Positions 44,937 through 53,851 of a stretch of 64,000 nucleotides of DNA are shown piece after piece. The stretch covers positions 62,001 through 126,000 of the forward strand of contig CACOBG010000003.1 of assembly GCA_902625415.1 (NCBI GenBank), in the 5' to 3' direction. The translations under genes and the position numbers were made by a program. Origin of the DNA: an uncultured SAR86 cluster bacterium (GTDB taxonomy: Bacteria; Pseudomonadota; Gammaproteobacteria; Magnimaribacterales; AG-339-G14). Numbering within the stretch: the stretch's first letter is position 1; each line of letters starts with the position of its first letter. The notes beneath the pieces are model-generated. The model did no database searches, was not told where the DNA came from, and saw only the letters and a list, made by a program, of their open reading frames with translations.

Positions 44937-47900
44937 TTAATCAGGTATGCCATCTGAATTGGAATCTACAGATGCAGTTGGATCTAATTTAAATGCATCG
45001 GAGTTGTCTAAAACTCCATCATTATCATCGTCATCGTCCAATTTATTATCTATTCCATCGCCATCGGAGTCTGTACTTTCCAATTTCCATATCCTTCCTA
45101 AGTGATCGCGATACTGAATGATTCCCATCTCTGAATTTAACCAGAATACGGTATGCATTAAATATGGAGTGTCACTATATGGACTATTATTATTATCCCA
45201 GAGAGTAAAAACATATTTTATGGTGCTGAAACTTCCATAGGGAACGCTTATATTTTCACTTTTTATGAAGTGATTGAAATGAAAAACATCGTTATAAACG
45301 GGAGGGTCTCCATAGTGCGCATTACTGCAATCTCTTGCTAAATAATTTCCTATGCTTTGAAACGAATCGAAGAAAACACACAAATTGTTGTTGTTATAAA
45401 GAGTGTATTCATCTTGATTGGAAAACTTATAACCTGCCTCGTAATCAGTTCGGTTTATAAAGTATTTATTATCCTTTTCATAAAAATGATAAGCCATCTT
45501 AGGATTTCCGTTAGAAGAATTTTCCCATTTAAAGCTTTTATAAATCTGACCGTTTATGTCGACATCGGAAAACTCAGTAACTTGGAAAATTCGTGTAGAA
45601 CCAGCATTTGAAAAAGTAGAATTGCCTCCTGAAATCTTTGGAAAGAAGTTTTTTATGTTGATTTTATTAGAAGTATTTGAATTGTCTAAGGAGCTAGCTG
45701 GCAGAATACTAGAAAATCTTGTTCCTAAATTATTGTACCATTTGGTATTGTCGCTAACATTTACCACACCACAAGCTAGGCCGTTTTTACATGACACGTT
45801 TGGATTTGAAAAATAATCGGGTGAGATATTGTTGTAACTCATGACAGTTCCCCAGTCGAAACTATCTGTGAAGTCACCGTCGGTATTTCCATCAACACGA
45901 TGACCATAGGCATAAGACTGTCCAGTTTCTCCTGGCCAATGTCCTGATCCTAAATTGTGTCCTAATTCATGGGCAAAGACTTTATCAGGAAAACATGGAT
46001 TACATCCTGGTTCTGACCAATTGGGATCAACGGACCATGCTGATAAGTATCCATGGGCTGCATCCCAATCGGTTAAATTATCTATTGTTAAATCAATTGA
46101 AGCTGTTCCTCCAGTCTGTCCTTTTGCTGAATCCCATCTTGAAACAAGAATAAAATAATCAGCTCCATACATGATTTGATCTTTTTTAATTTTTTCTCTA
46201 CCAAGAAGAGAAGAAAAAATTGTATTCCCTGATTGGTTACTTACATCAACATCGTAAGGCAATAGTTTTAGTAAATTAAATTGAACCTCTGACTGACTCC
46301 TTTTTAGAGCATTGTTTGCAGATTCAATAAGATATAAAACTCTGGTCTCAACTCCATTTTCCGAGGTGTGTTCAGATAACATATCAGGAGCGTAATAAAC
46401 CAGAAGATCAACTTCATATAAAACATTGGAAATATTTATGACTAAATCTTTGCTGTCGGATAAAGCTCCATCATTCACTGAGACTGTCACTTCAAAAGAA
46501 GACTTGGTTTCATAATCTGGAGGATTTATAAAAGATAACTTACCTGAATTAGAAATACTAAAATAGGCAGAATCAGTTCCTGACAAACTGTAGCTAAGAG
46601 GATCACCATCAGCATCACTGGCTACTATATCTACAACATTAATTTGATTTTCTGGAATTGTTATCTCAGTTGATGATATTGAAATGATTGGAGCATCAGG
46701 TAATGGTTGGACCGAGATATTTACAGATGCAGTGGAGCTTAAAGAGCCTTGTTCAAGAGTATATGAAAAGGAATCGTTACCATTGAAATTTGCATTTGGC
46801 TGATAAACCAAAATATTCAAATTATCCTTGCTTATAGTTCCATTGGCAGGCTGTGTAAATGAAATGTTATAACTTGATTGACTATCATAATCATCGTTTT
46901 CCAAAACGTTTATATTGAAAGTCTGATCTTCAAAAGAAGAAACCAAGTCAGAATTAGCTGTTATGGAAAAAGCTAAGTTTGATTCTGTTTGTCCAGATAT
47001 CTCTGAAATGTAAGTAATTAAATCAAGACTGTATCTGGAATAAATATTTTCTTGATCATTATTGGATGCAACTAAAACAAGATCATTAAAAAAAGTATTG
47101 GTAGCAAAATAAAATAAACCATGTGTAGCTGCTAAGTTAGGCTTAACTTGTATCAAAGGTATGAAAGCTTTATACATATTTTTTACTTTCGTCTTAATTT
47201 CATTTTCCAAAGAAAGAGAAAATTTTAAATTTACATCGTCGACCAATGCATCTATGAAGGCCGAAGATTCTATATTTACCTCATTTTGAGAGCTTTGATA
47301 AATTTCTACCATTCGATCTAGGATTACTTGGAAAATTTCACTGCTATTGATGTCAGAAGTACTTAAATTATTGACTAATTTTGTAAAAGATAATGAAAGA
47401 GAGGTCAGTTGATTGGCTCTTTCATAGACCTCAGCATACATAAATCCATTATTCAAACTAGCTACATGATCAACAGTATTGACGTTTAAGTTTTGATCCA
47501 AGCCCAGAAGGTCATTTATGGTTGGTGTTATTGGGTTGGATAGTTTATTTAGAGATTCTGAAAGAAAAAAATCTGCTGTCGTTAATGGCGAAATAATAAA
47601 ATTCTGAGCAGTATTAGAAGATGCAAGTTCATCTATCTTGTAATTAATTAAAATCAAACCTTCTAAACTATTGTTTGTATCTAAATCAATGCCGCCAGAG
47701 GACTGAACTCTGTAGTCTGTTAGGCTTGTTGTTAAGCTAAATCTTCCTTGTAAGTTAGAAGACGTCTTTGTTTCTCCAATATTTGAAAAATCGTTTGTAG
47801 TTTCGATCCAAATATCAGCATTTCTGATGTATCCATCTACTACCAGACCATTAATTGATTTTGGTTGACTCACGAAAGAACCTTCACTTGGAGGAGTGGC

Positions 47901-47975
47901 AGAGCTATTACCTCCCCCACAAGAGGATAGGACTAAAGTAAAAAGAAGTATTTTTAAAAAACTTGAATCTAGCAT
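44937..47975 (-). CDS. Large lipoprotein metalloprotease with cadherin-like repeats and Ca-binding tail
   Basis: 1012 aa. The lipobox LSSC (about residue 19) is followed by a Gly/Ser linker and a carboxypeptidase-like strand (LVVDGYIRNADIWIET). Two tandem cadherin/Ig-type repeats lie at about 355-515 (NANFNGNDSFSYTL; DADGDPLSYSLSG). The catalytic zincin domain has HELGHNLGSGH and the Met-turn VMSY at about 670-720, so it is a metzincin of the reprolysin-like type. The C-terminus ends in aspartate-rich type-3 thrombospondin repeats (DSDGDGIDNKLDDDDDNDG). It is probably surface-exposed and acts on extracellular protein. Confidence 0.88.
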   Translation of the reverse strand: MLDSSFLKILLFTLVLSSCGGGNSSATPPSEGSFVSQPKSINGLVVDGYIRNADIWIETTNDFSNIGETKTSSNLQGRFSLTTSLTDYRVQSSGGIDLDTNNSLEGLILINYKIDELASSNTAQNFIISPLTTADFFLSESLNKLSNPITPTINDLLGLDQNLNVNTVDHVASLNNGFMYAEVYERANQLTSLSLSFTKLVNNLSTSDINSSEIFQVILDRMVEIYQSSQNEVNIESSAFIDALVDDVNLKFSLSLENEIKTKVKNMYKAFIPLIQVKPNLAATHGLFYFATNTFFNDLVLVASNNDQENIYSRYSLDLITYISEISGQTESNLAFSITANSDLVSSFEDQTFNINVLENDDYDSQSSYNISFTQPANGTISKDNLNILVYQPNANFNGNDSFSYTLEQGSLSSTASVNISVQPLPDAPIISISSTEITIPENQINVVDIVASDADGDPLSYSLSGTDSAYFSISNSGKLSFINPPDYETKSSFEVTVSVNDGALSDSKDLVINISNVLYEVDLLVYYAPDMLSEHTSENGVETRVLYLIESANNALKRSQSEVQFNLLKLLPYDVDVSNQSGNTIFSSLLGREKIKKDQIMYGADYFILVSRWDSAKGQTGGTASIDLTIDNLTDWDAAHGYLSAWSVDPNWSEPGCNPCFPDKVFAHELGHNLGSGHWPGETGQSYAYGHRVDGNTDGDFTDSFDWGTVMSYNNISPDYFSNPNVSCKNGLACGVVNVSDNTKWYNNLGTRFSSILPASSLDNSNTSNKINIKNFFPKISGGNSTFSNAGSTRIFQVTEFSDVDINGQIYKSFKWENSSNGNPKMAYHFYEKDNKYFINRTDYEAGYKFSNQDEYTLYNNNNLCVFFDSFQSIGNYLARDCSNAHYGDPPVYNDVFHFNHFIKSENISVPYGSFSTIKYVFTLWDNNNSPYSDTPYLMHTVFWLNSEMGIIQYRDHLGRIWKLESTDSDGDGIDNKLDDDDDNDGVLDNSDAFKLDPTASVDSNSDGIPD

Positions 47976-47990
47976 GGCGCTAGCTTTTTG

Positions 47991-49454
47991 TTAGGACTTC
48001 TTATTTGAAAACTGCAGATTGCCGTCTTCCATTTTTCCAAATTTAACGTCAAACCAATCTTTTAAATAGTCTTGATAGTTTACCCAGGGTTTTTTATTTC
48101 CTTGCTTGGCAAACTTGTGGATAGACCTTTGAATATATCCGGAGGACCAGTCTTCTAACCAGTCTTTAGACTCTACAACATCGGATGGGATTTCGGGACA
48201 ACATTTTTTAAAATTATTCTTGTCCATATGTTTGATCAATCGACAAACATATTCACTGGTAATATCTGCTTTTAAGGTCCATGAAGCATTGATATAGCCA
48301 AAAGAATTTACAAAATTGGGTATGCCGCTATACATCATGCTTTTGTAGGTCATAGTATCCGAAACCTTAACCATTGAATCATCAACTTTAACTTCTATTC
48401 CACCAAAGTTTTCAAGAACGATTCCAGTTGCAGTAATAATTACATCAGTTTTTAAAACCTCGCCAGACTTAAGCTCAATTCCTTCCTTAGTAAACTTTTC
48501 GATATGATCGGTAACAATGGAGACATCATCTTGTCTAATAGCTTCAAATAGATCACTATTTGGAACCAAACACATGCGTTGTTCCCAAGGATTATAGGAC
48601 GGAGTAAAGTGCTTTTGTATATTGTAGTTGGGGAGCTCTTCTTTGACCCTATCTAGTAAGAATTCCTTAACCTTTTCAGGGCGATTTCTGGCTCTTTTGT
48701 AAAGCCATTGTTGGAAAAGGACATTCCTAAGTCTTATGATACTGTAGACAAAACGTCTCGGTAAAAACTTGTTCAGAAAAAGAGCTATCGCGTCCTCATC
48801 TGGAGCAGAAGCATAATATGTGGGTGACCTTTGAAGCATTGTCACATGCTTTGCTTTTTTTGACATTGCTGGAACAATCGTCGCTGCGGTTGCGCCACTT
48901 CCAATCACGACAATATTTTTTCCCTCGTAATCAAAATCTTCTGGCCACTCCTGAGGGTGAATGATGTCGCCTTGAAATTCATCTCTTCCCTTAAATTCTG
49001 GCAAGTGTCCGCCCTTGTAGCTGTAGTAACCTGCACACATATAAAGAAAAGAAGATTTAAAAAGCTTAGATTCTCCAGTATTTTTGTCCTCAACTTTTAA
49101 GGTCCAAAGATTTTCTGAAGAGGACCATTCGGCTTGATGCACGTAATGTCTATATCTTATTTTATCTGTGAGTTCATACTCTTGAATTGTTTCTTCTAGA
49201 TATTCCATTATGGAAGAGCCATCTGCTATGGATTTTTTGTGAAGCCAGGGCTTAAAACTAAAGCCCAGAGTATGCATGTCTGAATCTGATCTTATTCCTG
49301 GATATTTAAATAAATCCCAAGTTCCACCAAAATTATCTCTACCCTCTAAAATCAGGTATTTTTTGTTGGGACACTTCATACTAAGATGAGCGCCAGCACC
49401 AATACCAGAGATACCGGAACCAACAATCAGAACATCTAAAATTTCTTCATTCAT
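47991..49454 (-). CDS. FAD-dependent monooxygenase, Baeyer-Villiger type
   Basis: 487 aa. The FAD Rossmann motif GSGISGIGAGAHL is at the N-terminus, GGTWDLFKYPGIRSDSDMHT follows, and the NADPH motif GSGATAATIVPAM is in the middle. The fingerprint FQGDIIHPQEWP matches FxGxxxHxxxW(P) of type I Baeyer-Villiger monooxygenases. It likely inserts oxygen into a ketone or oxidises a soft nucleophile; the substrate is unknown. It is 35 nt downstream of the rhodanese gene on the same strand, so it could be the last gene of that unit. Confidence 0.9.
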   Translation of the reverse strand: MNEEILDVLIVGSGISGIGAGAHLSMKCPNKKYLILEGRDNFGGTWDLFKYPGIRSDSDMHTLGFSFKPWLHKKSIADGSSIMEYLEETIQEYELTDKIRYRHYVHQAEWSSSENLWTLKVEDKNTGESKLFKSSFLYMCAGYYSYKGGHLPEFKGRDEFQGDIIHPQEWPEDFDYEGKNIVVIGSGATAATIVPAMSKKAKHVTMLQRSPTYYASAPDEDAIALFLNKFLPRRFVYSIIRLRNVLFQQWLYKRARNRPEKVKEFLLDRVKEELPNYNIQKHFTPSYNPWEQRMCLVPNSDLFEAIRQDDVSIVTDHIEKFTKEGIELKSGEVLKTDVIITATGIVLENFGGIEVKVDDSMVKVSDTMTYKSMMYSGIPNFVNSFGYINASWTLKADITSEYVCRLIKHMDKNNFKKCCPEIPSDVVESKDWLEDWSSGYIQRSIHKFAKQGNKKPWVNYQDYLKDWFDVKFGKMEDGNLQFSNKKS

Positions 49455-49489
49455 ATTTTTATTATAAATCCTTAATTTTTCTTTTGAAA

Positions 49490-49846
49490 TTATTCTTCAA
49501 TTTCAAATCCCGCAGAAATCCAGTCCGTAATTCCTCCTTTTAAGGAATAAACGTTTTTAAATCCCATTTCATTAAGAGATTTGGAACCCAACACCGACCT
49601 GAAACCACTGGCACAATACAAAATAATTTCATCATCACTATTGGCAACTTCGAAGATGCCTTTTTCAAGAACGCCTCTGCCAATATGAAATGCTGAAGGA
49701 ATTCTACCAGAAACCCACTCTCGGTCTTCTCTGATATCAATTAGTCTTATTTGTTTATTACTTTCAATTTTTTCCTTAAGTTGATAAATATCAACTTCCG
49801 GAACATTTTTTAAAGCTTCTTGAACTAGGTCTTGAAAATTTTTCAT
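49490..49846 (-). CDS. Rhodanese-like domain protein
   Basis: 118 aa with a single rhodanese module: LIDIREDREWVSGRIPSAFH near residue 35, and the active-site loop YCASGFRSV carrying the catalytic Cys. It may transfer sulfane sulfur or act as a redox/arsenate-like Cys protein. The ATG at 49846 overlaps the stop of the upstream small membrane-protein gene (ATGA). A TTG start four codons earlier was rejected. There is no signal peptide. Confidence 0.88.
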   Translation of the reverse strand: MKNFQDLVQEALKNVPEVDIYQLKEKIESNKQIRLIDIREDREWVSGRIPSAFHIGRGVLEKGIFEVANSDDEIILYCASGFRSVLGSKSLNEMGFKNVYSLKGGITDWISAGFEIEE

Positions 49847-50061
49847 TTTAACCAACAAACCTTTGCAGCCTCTAATCCTTCAACCTGAGTAACACAACCA
49901 TCTTCATGGGCAATAATTATTGCACTTAAAATGATTCCTGCTGAAAGAAGAGAAGAGATCGCAATTAATCTTCCAAATTTTTGCACTAAGTAAGTTGTTA
50001 AGTAAGAAAAAATTAAAATGACTCCAATTAAGAAAAGAGAAATAATCAGGATTCTAATCAT
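49843..50061 (-). CDS. Small two-segment membrane protein
   Basis: 72 aa with two hydrophobic helices (ILIISLFLIGVILIFSYLTT and LIAISSLLSAGIILSAIIIA), then a short tail with two Cys (HEDGCVTQVEGLEAAKVC). The tail would be periplasmic if the N-terminus is outside. No known family is recognised. It overlaps its neighbours by 1 and 4 nt within the cytochrome/rhodanese unit, which supports real translation. Confidence 0.65.
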   Translation of the reverse strand: MIRILIISLFLIGVILIFSYLTTYLVQKFGRLIAISSLLSAGIILSAIIIAHEDGCVTQVEGLEAAKVCWLK

Positions 50062-50267
50062 TAATTAAAGTATTTTTTTTTAAGAACTCTTACAAGAAAA
50101 TAAATTGGAGAAATTATTAAAAAACAAATCAATAATTCAGCCCAAATGTTTAGTTGTGTGACGCTTCTTATGTAGCTTGCCGCGTATACGCTACCCAATC
50201 CCATAAAGCCATATATTATCCATAGAGATATGTCTATTTTCGAAATAACATTTTTAAAAAATTTCAT
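50061..50267 (-). CDS. Small two-segment membrane protein
   Basis: 68 aa with two hydrophobic helices (ISLWIIYGFMGLGSVYAASY and WAELLICFLIISPIYFLVRV) and a positively charged C-terminus (LKKKYFN). No family is recognised. Its start overlaps the cytochrome gene by 4 nt (ATGA) and its stop overlaps the next small gene by 1 nt. The coupling suggests that it belongs with the cytochrome. Confidence 0.65.
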   Translation of the reverse strand: MKFFKNVISKIDISLWIIYGFMGLGSVYAASYIRSVTQLNIWAELLICFLIISPIYFLVRVLKKKYFN

Positions 50268-51286
50268 TTTTTATAGTTTTTAATCCATGTTTCAATCAGT
50301 CTTATTCCTTCACTGTGTGCAAGTGTTCTCCCAGATTCAGGCATCATGATACCTGGATCTTGAGATTTCATTCGATATAACAATATAGATTTTTCTGGCT
50401 TACCTAGAACAATTGAATACATCAAGTTTCCACTCGCTCGACCAGCGGCTACTGGCGGTTTATTTACTCCGAGTTTTCTAATATCTTTTTCATGGACAGT
50501 TAAATATAAACCGGTTGTGTCAGCTGAGCCTCCCGGCATATGGCAATGTCCACAATTCACATCTAGATAAGCTCTAGCCCTGTCATTTAATGATTCTTCA
50601 GTATTTTTCCAGTCAGCAACTACTTTTTGGGGATTGTGGTTTTCAACTAGACCATTTTCTATCCAATAATCAATTTGATTAATGCTTTCATTATGCTGAA
50701 TTACCTCAAAGTTTAGATTTCTAGATTTTGGTCCTATCGGCATAATTTTGTCACCAGCTAAATGACATTCCTTACATTGGTTCTGATTTGGAACTCGATA
50801 ATCTACTTTTTTTAAGTTGCCCTCGTGAAGAAATTCAATTCCTTCAATAGTTTTTCCAGAGACCTTAAGAATTGCATCCTCCTGATTATCATCCCAAACA
50901 TAAGTATGAGCAGACCAACCTGTTTCCTGTAAAAGAAGTAATCTGGTTTCCAACAAAACTTTATTTTTGTTTGATGCCATCTCATAGGAGAAGGTTTTAA
51001 CTAATGCCGACCCAATTGGAAACTCATAAACCCGATCAATAGAATGAATTGCTTTTTTTTCTTCAGGAATATAAACAAATCTGTCTTTTAAAGAGTAATC
51101 AGAAAATAAGGGAGTTTGAAGAAAATATTTATGAACATTGTCATTGGGAATTTGCTCTTTAGGCGATTTAAAAAAATCATAGTCTGAAAGCTTAGCTTCG
51201 GGCTTTTTTGAGAGAATAGCTTCATCGTTTACGGCAAAAATTAATTGCGATAAGAGTGCAACTATTAAAAGAAGTTTTTTTACCAT
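50264..51286 (-). CDS. SO2930-type diheme c-type cytochrome
   Basis: 340 aa, with a Sec signal at 1-18. Two heme-c attachment sites are present: CKECH at 171-175 and CGHCH at 245-249. The rest matches the family known as SO2930-like diheme cytochromes (TIGR03806), which often sits next to a parallel beta-helix protein (TIGR03805). Met ligands are likely in IMPIGPK and IMMPESG. The protein is expected in the periplasm and to carry electrons for an unknown reaction. It overlaps the beta-helix gene by 7 nt. Confidence 0.85.
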   Translation of the reverse strand: MVKKLLLIVALLSQLIFAVNDEAILSKKPEAKLSDYDFFKSPKEQIPNDNVHKYFLQTPLFSDYSLKDRFVYIPEEKKAIHSIDRVYEFPIGSALVKTFSYEMASNKNKVLLETRLLLLQETGWSAHTYVWDDNQEDAILKVSGKTIEGIEFLHEGNLKKVDYRVPNQNQCKECHLAGDKIMPIGPKSRNLNFEVIQHNESINQIDYWIENGLVENHNPQKVVADWKNTEESLNDRARAYLDVNCGHCHMPGGSADTTGLYLTVHEKDIRKLGVNKPPVAAGRASGNLMYSIVLGKPEKSILLYRMKSQDPGIMMPESGRTLAHSEGIRLIETWIKNYKK

Positions 51287-52506
51287 TCAGTAATTGGATC
51301 AAGGTTTTTTACTTCTGAGAAATAATCTTTTCCATTAAATTCTGGACTGTGAAAAAAAGACATCACAAAATACCAAAATAAATCAAGATTTAAGAACTTA
51401 GCATCATTATTTGTATCAAGAACAAGTCTTTCTCCTTTTTTTTGACCGAAGACGTTTTGCCAAAATGGTAAAATACCATCCCACATAATATCTGGTTGAA
51501 AGCCATTGGAGATTTCTACCAACAAAGGAGAAAGCTCTCCTCGGTTAAAATCTGGATCGTAACCTGAATTTTTAAAATAATTATCATAAATTTGAATATT
51601 TCTCGGATAAGGATCGTAAGAATCGTCTCCAGACTCCAAATCTCCAGCAACTAAGGCAACACCGATTGTGGAATTATTTTCAAAAGTATTCTTAAAAACT
51701 TCTACATGACGATTGGCTCTAATGACTAATCCAGTTCCTTTTGGTACTTGTCCGACAATGTTTCCTTCTGGAGCAAAATTTTCTGTATTGTTGTTGGATG
51801 AAATATTTTTAAAAACTCTGACAAATTTTCCTCCTTGTTTAGGTAAATCTGGTAAATCAAAAACTAAAATTCCTGCAGTATTATTTTCAGCAACATTGTC
51901 ATAAACATCGGCATAGTAAGAATTTTCAATTTCAATTCCAGCAACATTGAAATAAGCTTCAGTATTTCTAACTATAATATTTTCAGATTGTCCAACATAT
52001 ACCCCAGCATCAGATGCTCCAATAGCAATGCAACCATCAATTAGCACGTTCTTAGATTCGACAGGATAGAGACCATAAGCACCGTTTTTAGTATCTGGTC
52101 CATTTGTCCATTCGGTTCTAAGGTTTAAAAATTTGATGTTTTTTGAACCTTTGGATTTTATAGCATCTCCCTTAGCATTTTCCACGGCAAAATCTTTTAG
52201 AGTTATATTATTGGAAGTTACAAGAAGTCCTTGTGCACCAGTTTTTTGCTCTGAAAAGTTTAAGACAGTTTTTTTGTGGCCTTCACCTTTTAAAGTAATG
52301 TTATCGACATCGAGAGATAAACCGTGGTTCAAATTATAGATTCCTGCCGCTAAAGAAATAGTGTCTCCTTCTTGAGCTAAAATCATTGCTGATTGGATGT
52401 CATCTTGTGCTGTATCACTCGGAGATATTTTCCATTCCTCTAAAAAAATAAATGAGGAAATAAATAAACAAGAAAGAATTGAAAACTTTTTAATTAAAAA
52501 ACCCAT
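51280..52506 (-). CDS. Exported parallel beta-helix protein (TIGR03805-like)
   Basis: 408 aa with a signal peptide (ILSCLFISSFIF). Beta-helix rungs follow: IQSAMILAQEGDTISLAAG, NNITLKDFAVENAKG, GIEIENSYYADVYDNVAENN and RHVEVFKNTFENNS. The family always occurs with the diheme cytochrome type found next to it, and the joint function has not been described. It may bind a polysaccharide or act as a lyase or epimerase, but catalytic residues cannot be named. It is the first gene of a five-gene overlapping run. Confidence 0.85.
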   Translation of the reverse strand: MGFLIKKFSILSCLFISSFIFLEEWKISPSDTAQDDIQSAMILAQEGDTISLAAGIYNLNHGLSLDVDNITLKGEGHKKTVLNFSEQKTGAQGLLVTSNNITLKDFAVENAKGDAIKSKGSKNIKFLNLRTEWTNGPDTKNGAYGLYPVESKNVLIDGCIAIGASDAGVYVGQSENIIVRNTEAYFNVAGIEIENSYYADVYDNVAENNTAGILVFDLPDLPKQGGKFVRVFKNISSNNNTENFAPEGNIVGQVPKGTGLVIRANRHVEVFKNTFENNSTIGVALVAGDLESGDDSYDPYPRNIQIYDNYFKNSGYDPDFNRGELSPLLVEISNGFQPDIMWDGILPFWQNVFGQKKGERLVLDTNNDAKFLNLDLFWYFVMSFFHSPEFNGKDYFSEVKNLDPITEW

Positions 52507-52551
52507 CTGTTTATTTTACTTTAAATTCTTCATGATAGACTTATTTTCACT

Positions 52552-53319
52552 ATGAGTAATAAAGACTTAAAAACCAAATTAGAAAATCATATTGGTTATG
52601 TTTCAATCAATAGACCGCCCAACAACCATTTTGATGCCGAACTTATTGGTCAAATTGCAGATTTCCTTGAGGAAATGGATAACGAAAGTGAATGCAGGAG
52701 TATTATTTTATCTTCAGAAGGAAAACATTTTTGTGCTGGAGCTGACTTTACGAGATCCTCCTATAAGGAAGAATCAGATCCTTATGAAAGATTGTATCAA
52801 GAGGCAGTCAGGCTTTTTAAAACTAAAAAACCTGTCATAGCAACCATTCAGGGAGCAGCGGTAGGAGGTGGATTAGGTGTAGCCCTTTCTGCTGACTTTA
52901 GAATAGCTTGTGAAGAATCTAGGTTCAGTGCAAATTTTTCTAAATTAGCTTTTCATCAAGGATTTGGTACCACGGTAACTCTTCCGCGAGTCGTTGGAAA
53001 TCAAAAAGCAAAATGGATGCTGCTCACTAGCGCTAGAGTAAAAGGTAAGGAAGCTTTTGAAATAGGTCTTGCTGATTTTCTTGTACCTCAAAATGAATTA
53101 ATGTCAAAAGCAGAAGAACTTGCAAAAGAAATTAATGCTGCAGGTCCTTTGGGAGTGCAAGCTATAAGAGAGACAATAAAAGGCGACTCAGTTAAAAAAA
53201 TTGAAGAGATAGTCAAATGGGAACTTTCTGAACAAAATAGATTAAGAGAAACGACTGATTTCCAAGAGGGTATCAAAGCTTCCCTAGAAAGAAGAAATCC
53301 TGACTTTACAGGTAATTAA
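52552..53319 (+). CDS. Enoyl-CoA hydratase/isomerase family protein
   Basis: Crotonase, 255 aa. ILSSEGKHFCAGADFTRSSY and IQGAAVGGGLGVALSADFRIA form the oxyanion hole. FSKLAFHQGFGTTVTLPRVVG is the region where the catalytic Glu usually sits; here His-Gln-Gly occupies it, so activity may not be a classic hydration. It is divergent from the beta-helix gene by 45 nt. Its stop shares TTAA with the convergent thioesterase. Substrate unknown. Confidence 0.85.
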   Translation: MSNKDLKTKLENHIGYVSINRPPNNHFDAELIGQIADFLEEMDNESECRSIILSSEGKHFCAGADFTRSSYKEESDPYERLYQEAVRLFKTKKPVIATIQGAAVGGGLGVALSADFRIACEESRFSANFSKLAFHQGFGTTVTLPRVVGNQKAKWMLLTSARVKGKEAFEIGLADFLVPQNELMSKAEELAKEINAAGPLGVQAIRETIKGDSVKKIEEIVKWELSEQNRLRETTDFQEGIKASLERRNPDFTGN

Positions 53320-53786
53320 GTTTTAATCTTGAACCTTAAATCAAAATCCAATTCACCGAGAGTATCGTTTTCTTCTTTCATCTGAAGAACTTTATTAAAA
53401 GAGTCATCTGGCATAGGGCACGACTTTCTTTTTTTCATGTCGATGTGAATAAGAAGAATTTCTTCTATGGCACTAAGTTCTTTATCATTATTAAGAAGAA
53501 TCCCAACATGATGGATCAATTTTCTATTCACATTAACAATTCTGTAATGAGTGGAAATCTTATCTCCCAATAGATTTTCTTTTACGTATCTAAGATTTTG
53601 TTCAAGAGTGAAAGTGCTAAAACCAGAGTTTATATAATCGAATCCCATTCCGAGTTGATTGAACATTTCATAGGAACCCTCTTCAAAAATTTTGGTATAA
53701 AAGGTCACATTCATATGACCGTTTAGGTCACACATTTCTTCAGTGACCTCTTTTGCAATACCTGGATAAGGAAATTTATTTTTCAT
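53316..53786 (-). CDS. 4-hydroxybenzoyl-CoA thioesterase-like hot-dog protein
   Basis: 156 aa. It starts KFPYPGIAKEVTEEMCDLNGHMNVTFY cut in two by the conserved Asp-Leu-Asn-Gly-His-Met-Asn motif, the usual active-site Asp/Asn region of hot-dog thioesterases. The fold suggests hydrolysis of acyl-CoA. It is divergent from the photolyase-family gene (65 nt) and convergent with the hydratase. It likely frees CoA from an intermediate of lipid catabolism. Confidence 0.85.
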   Translation of the reverse strand: MKNKFPYPGIAKEVTEEMCDLNGHMNVTFYTKIFEEGSYEMFNQLGMGFDYINSGFSTFTLEQNLRYVKENLLGDKISTHYRIVNVNRKLIHHVGILLNNDKELSAIEEILLIHIDMKKRKSCPMPDDSFNKVLQMKEENDTLGELDFDLRFKIKT

Positions 53787-53851
53787 AGCTATTTAAATAA
53801 TGAATAGTTATTAATTGAATAAAAAAGTTTTAAATAAAGTAAATTAAAAGA

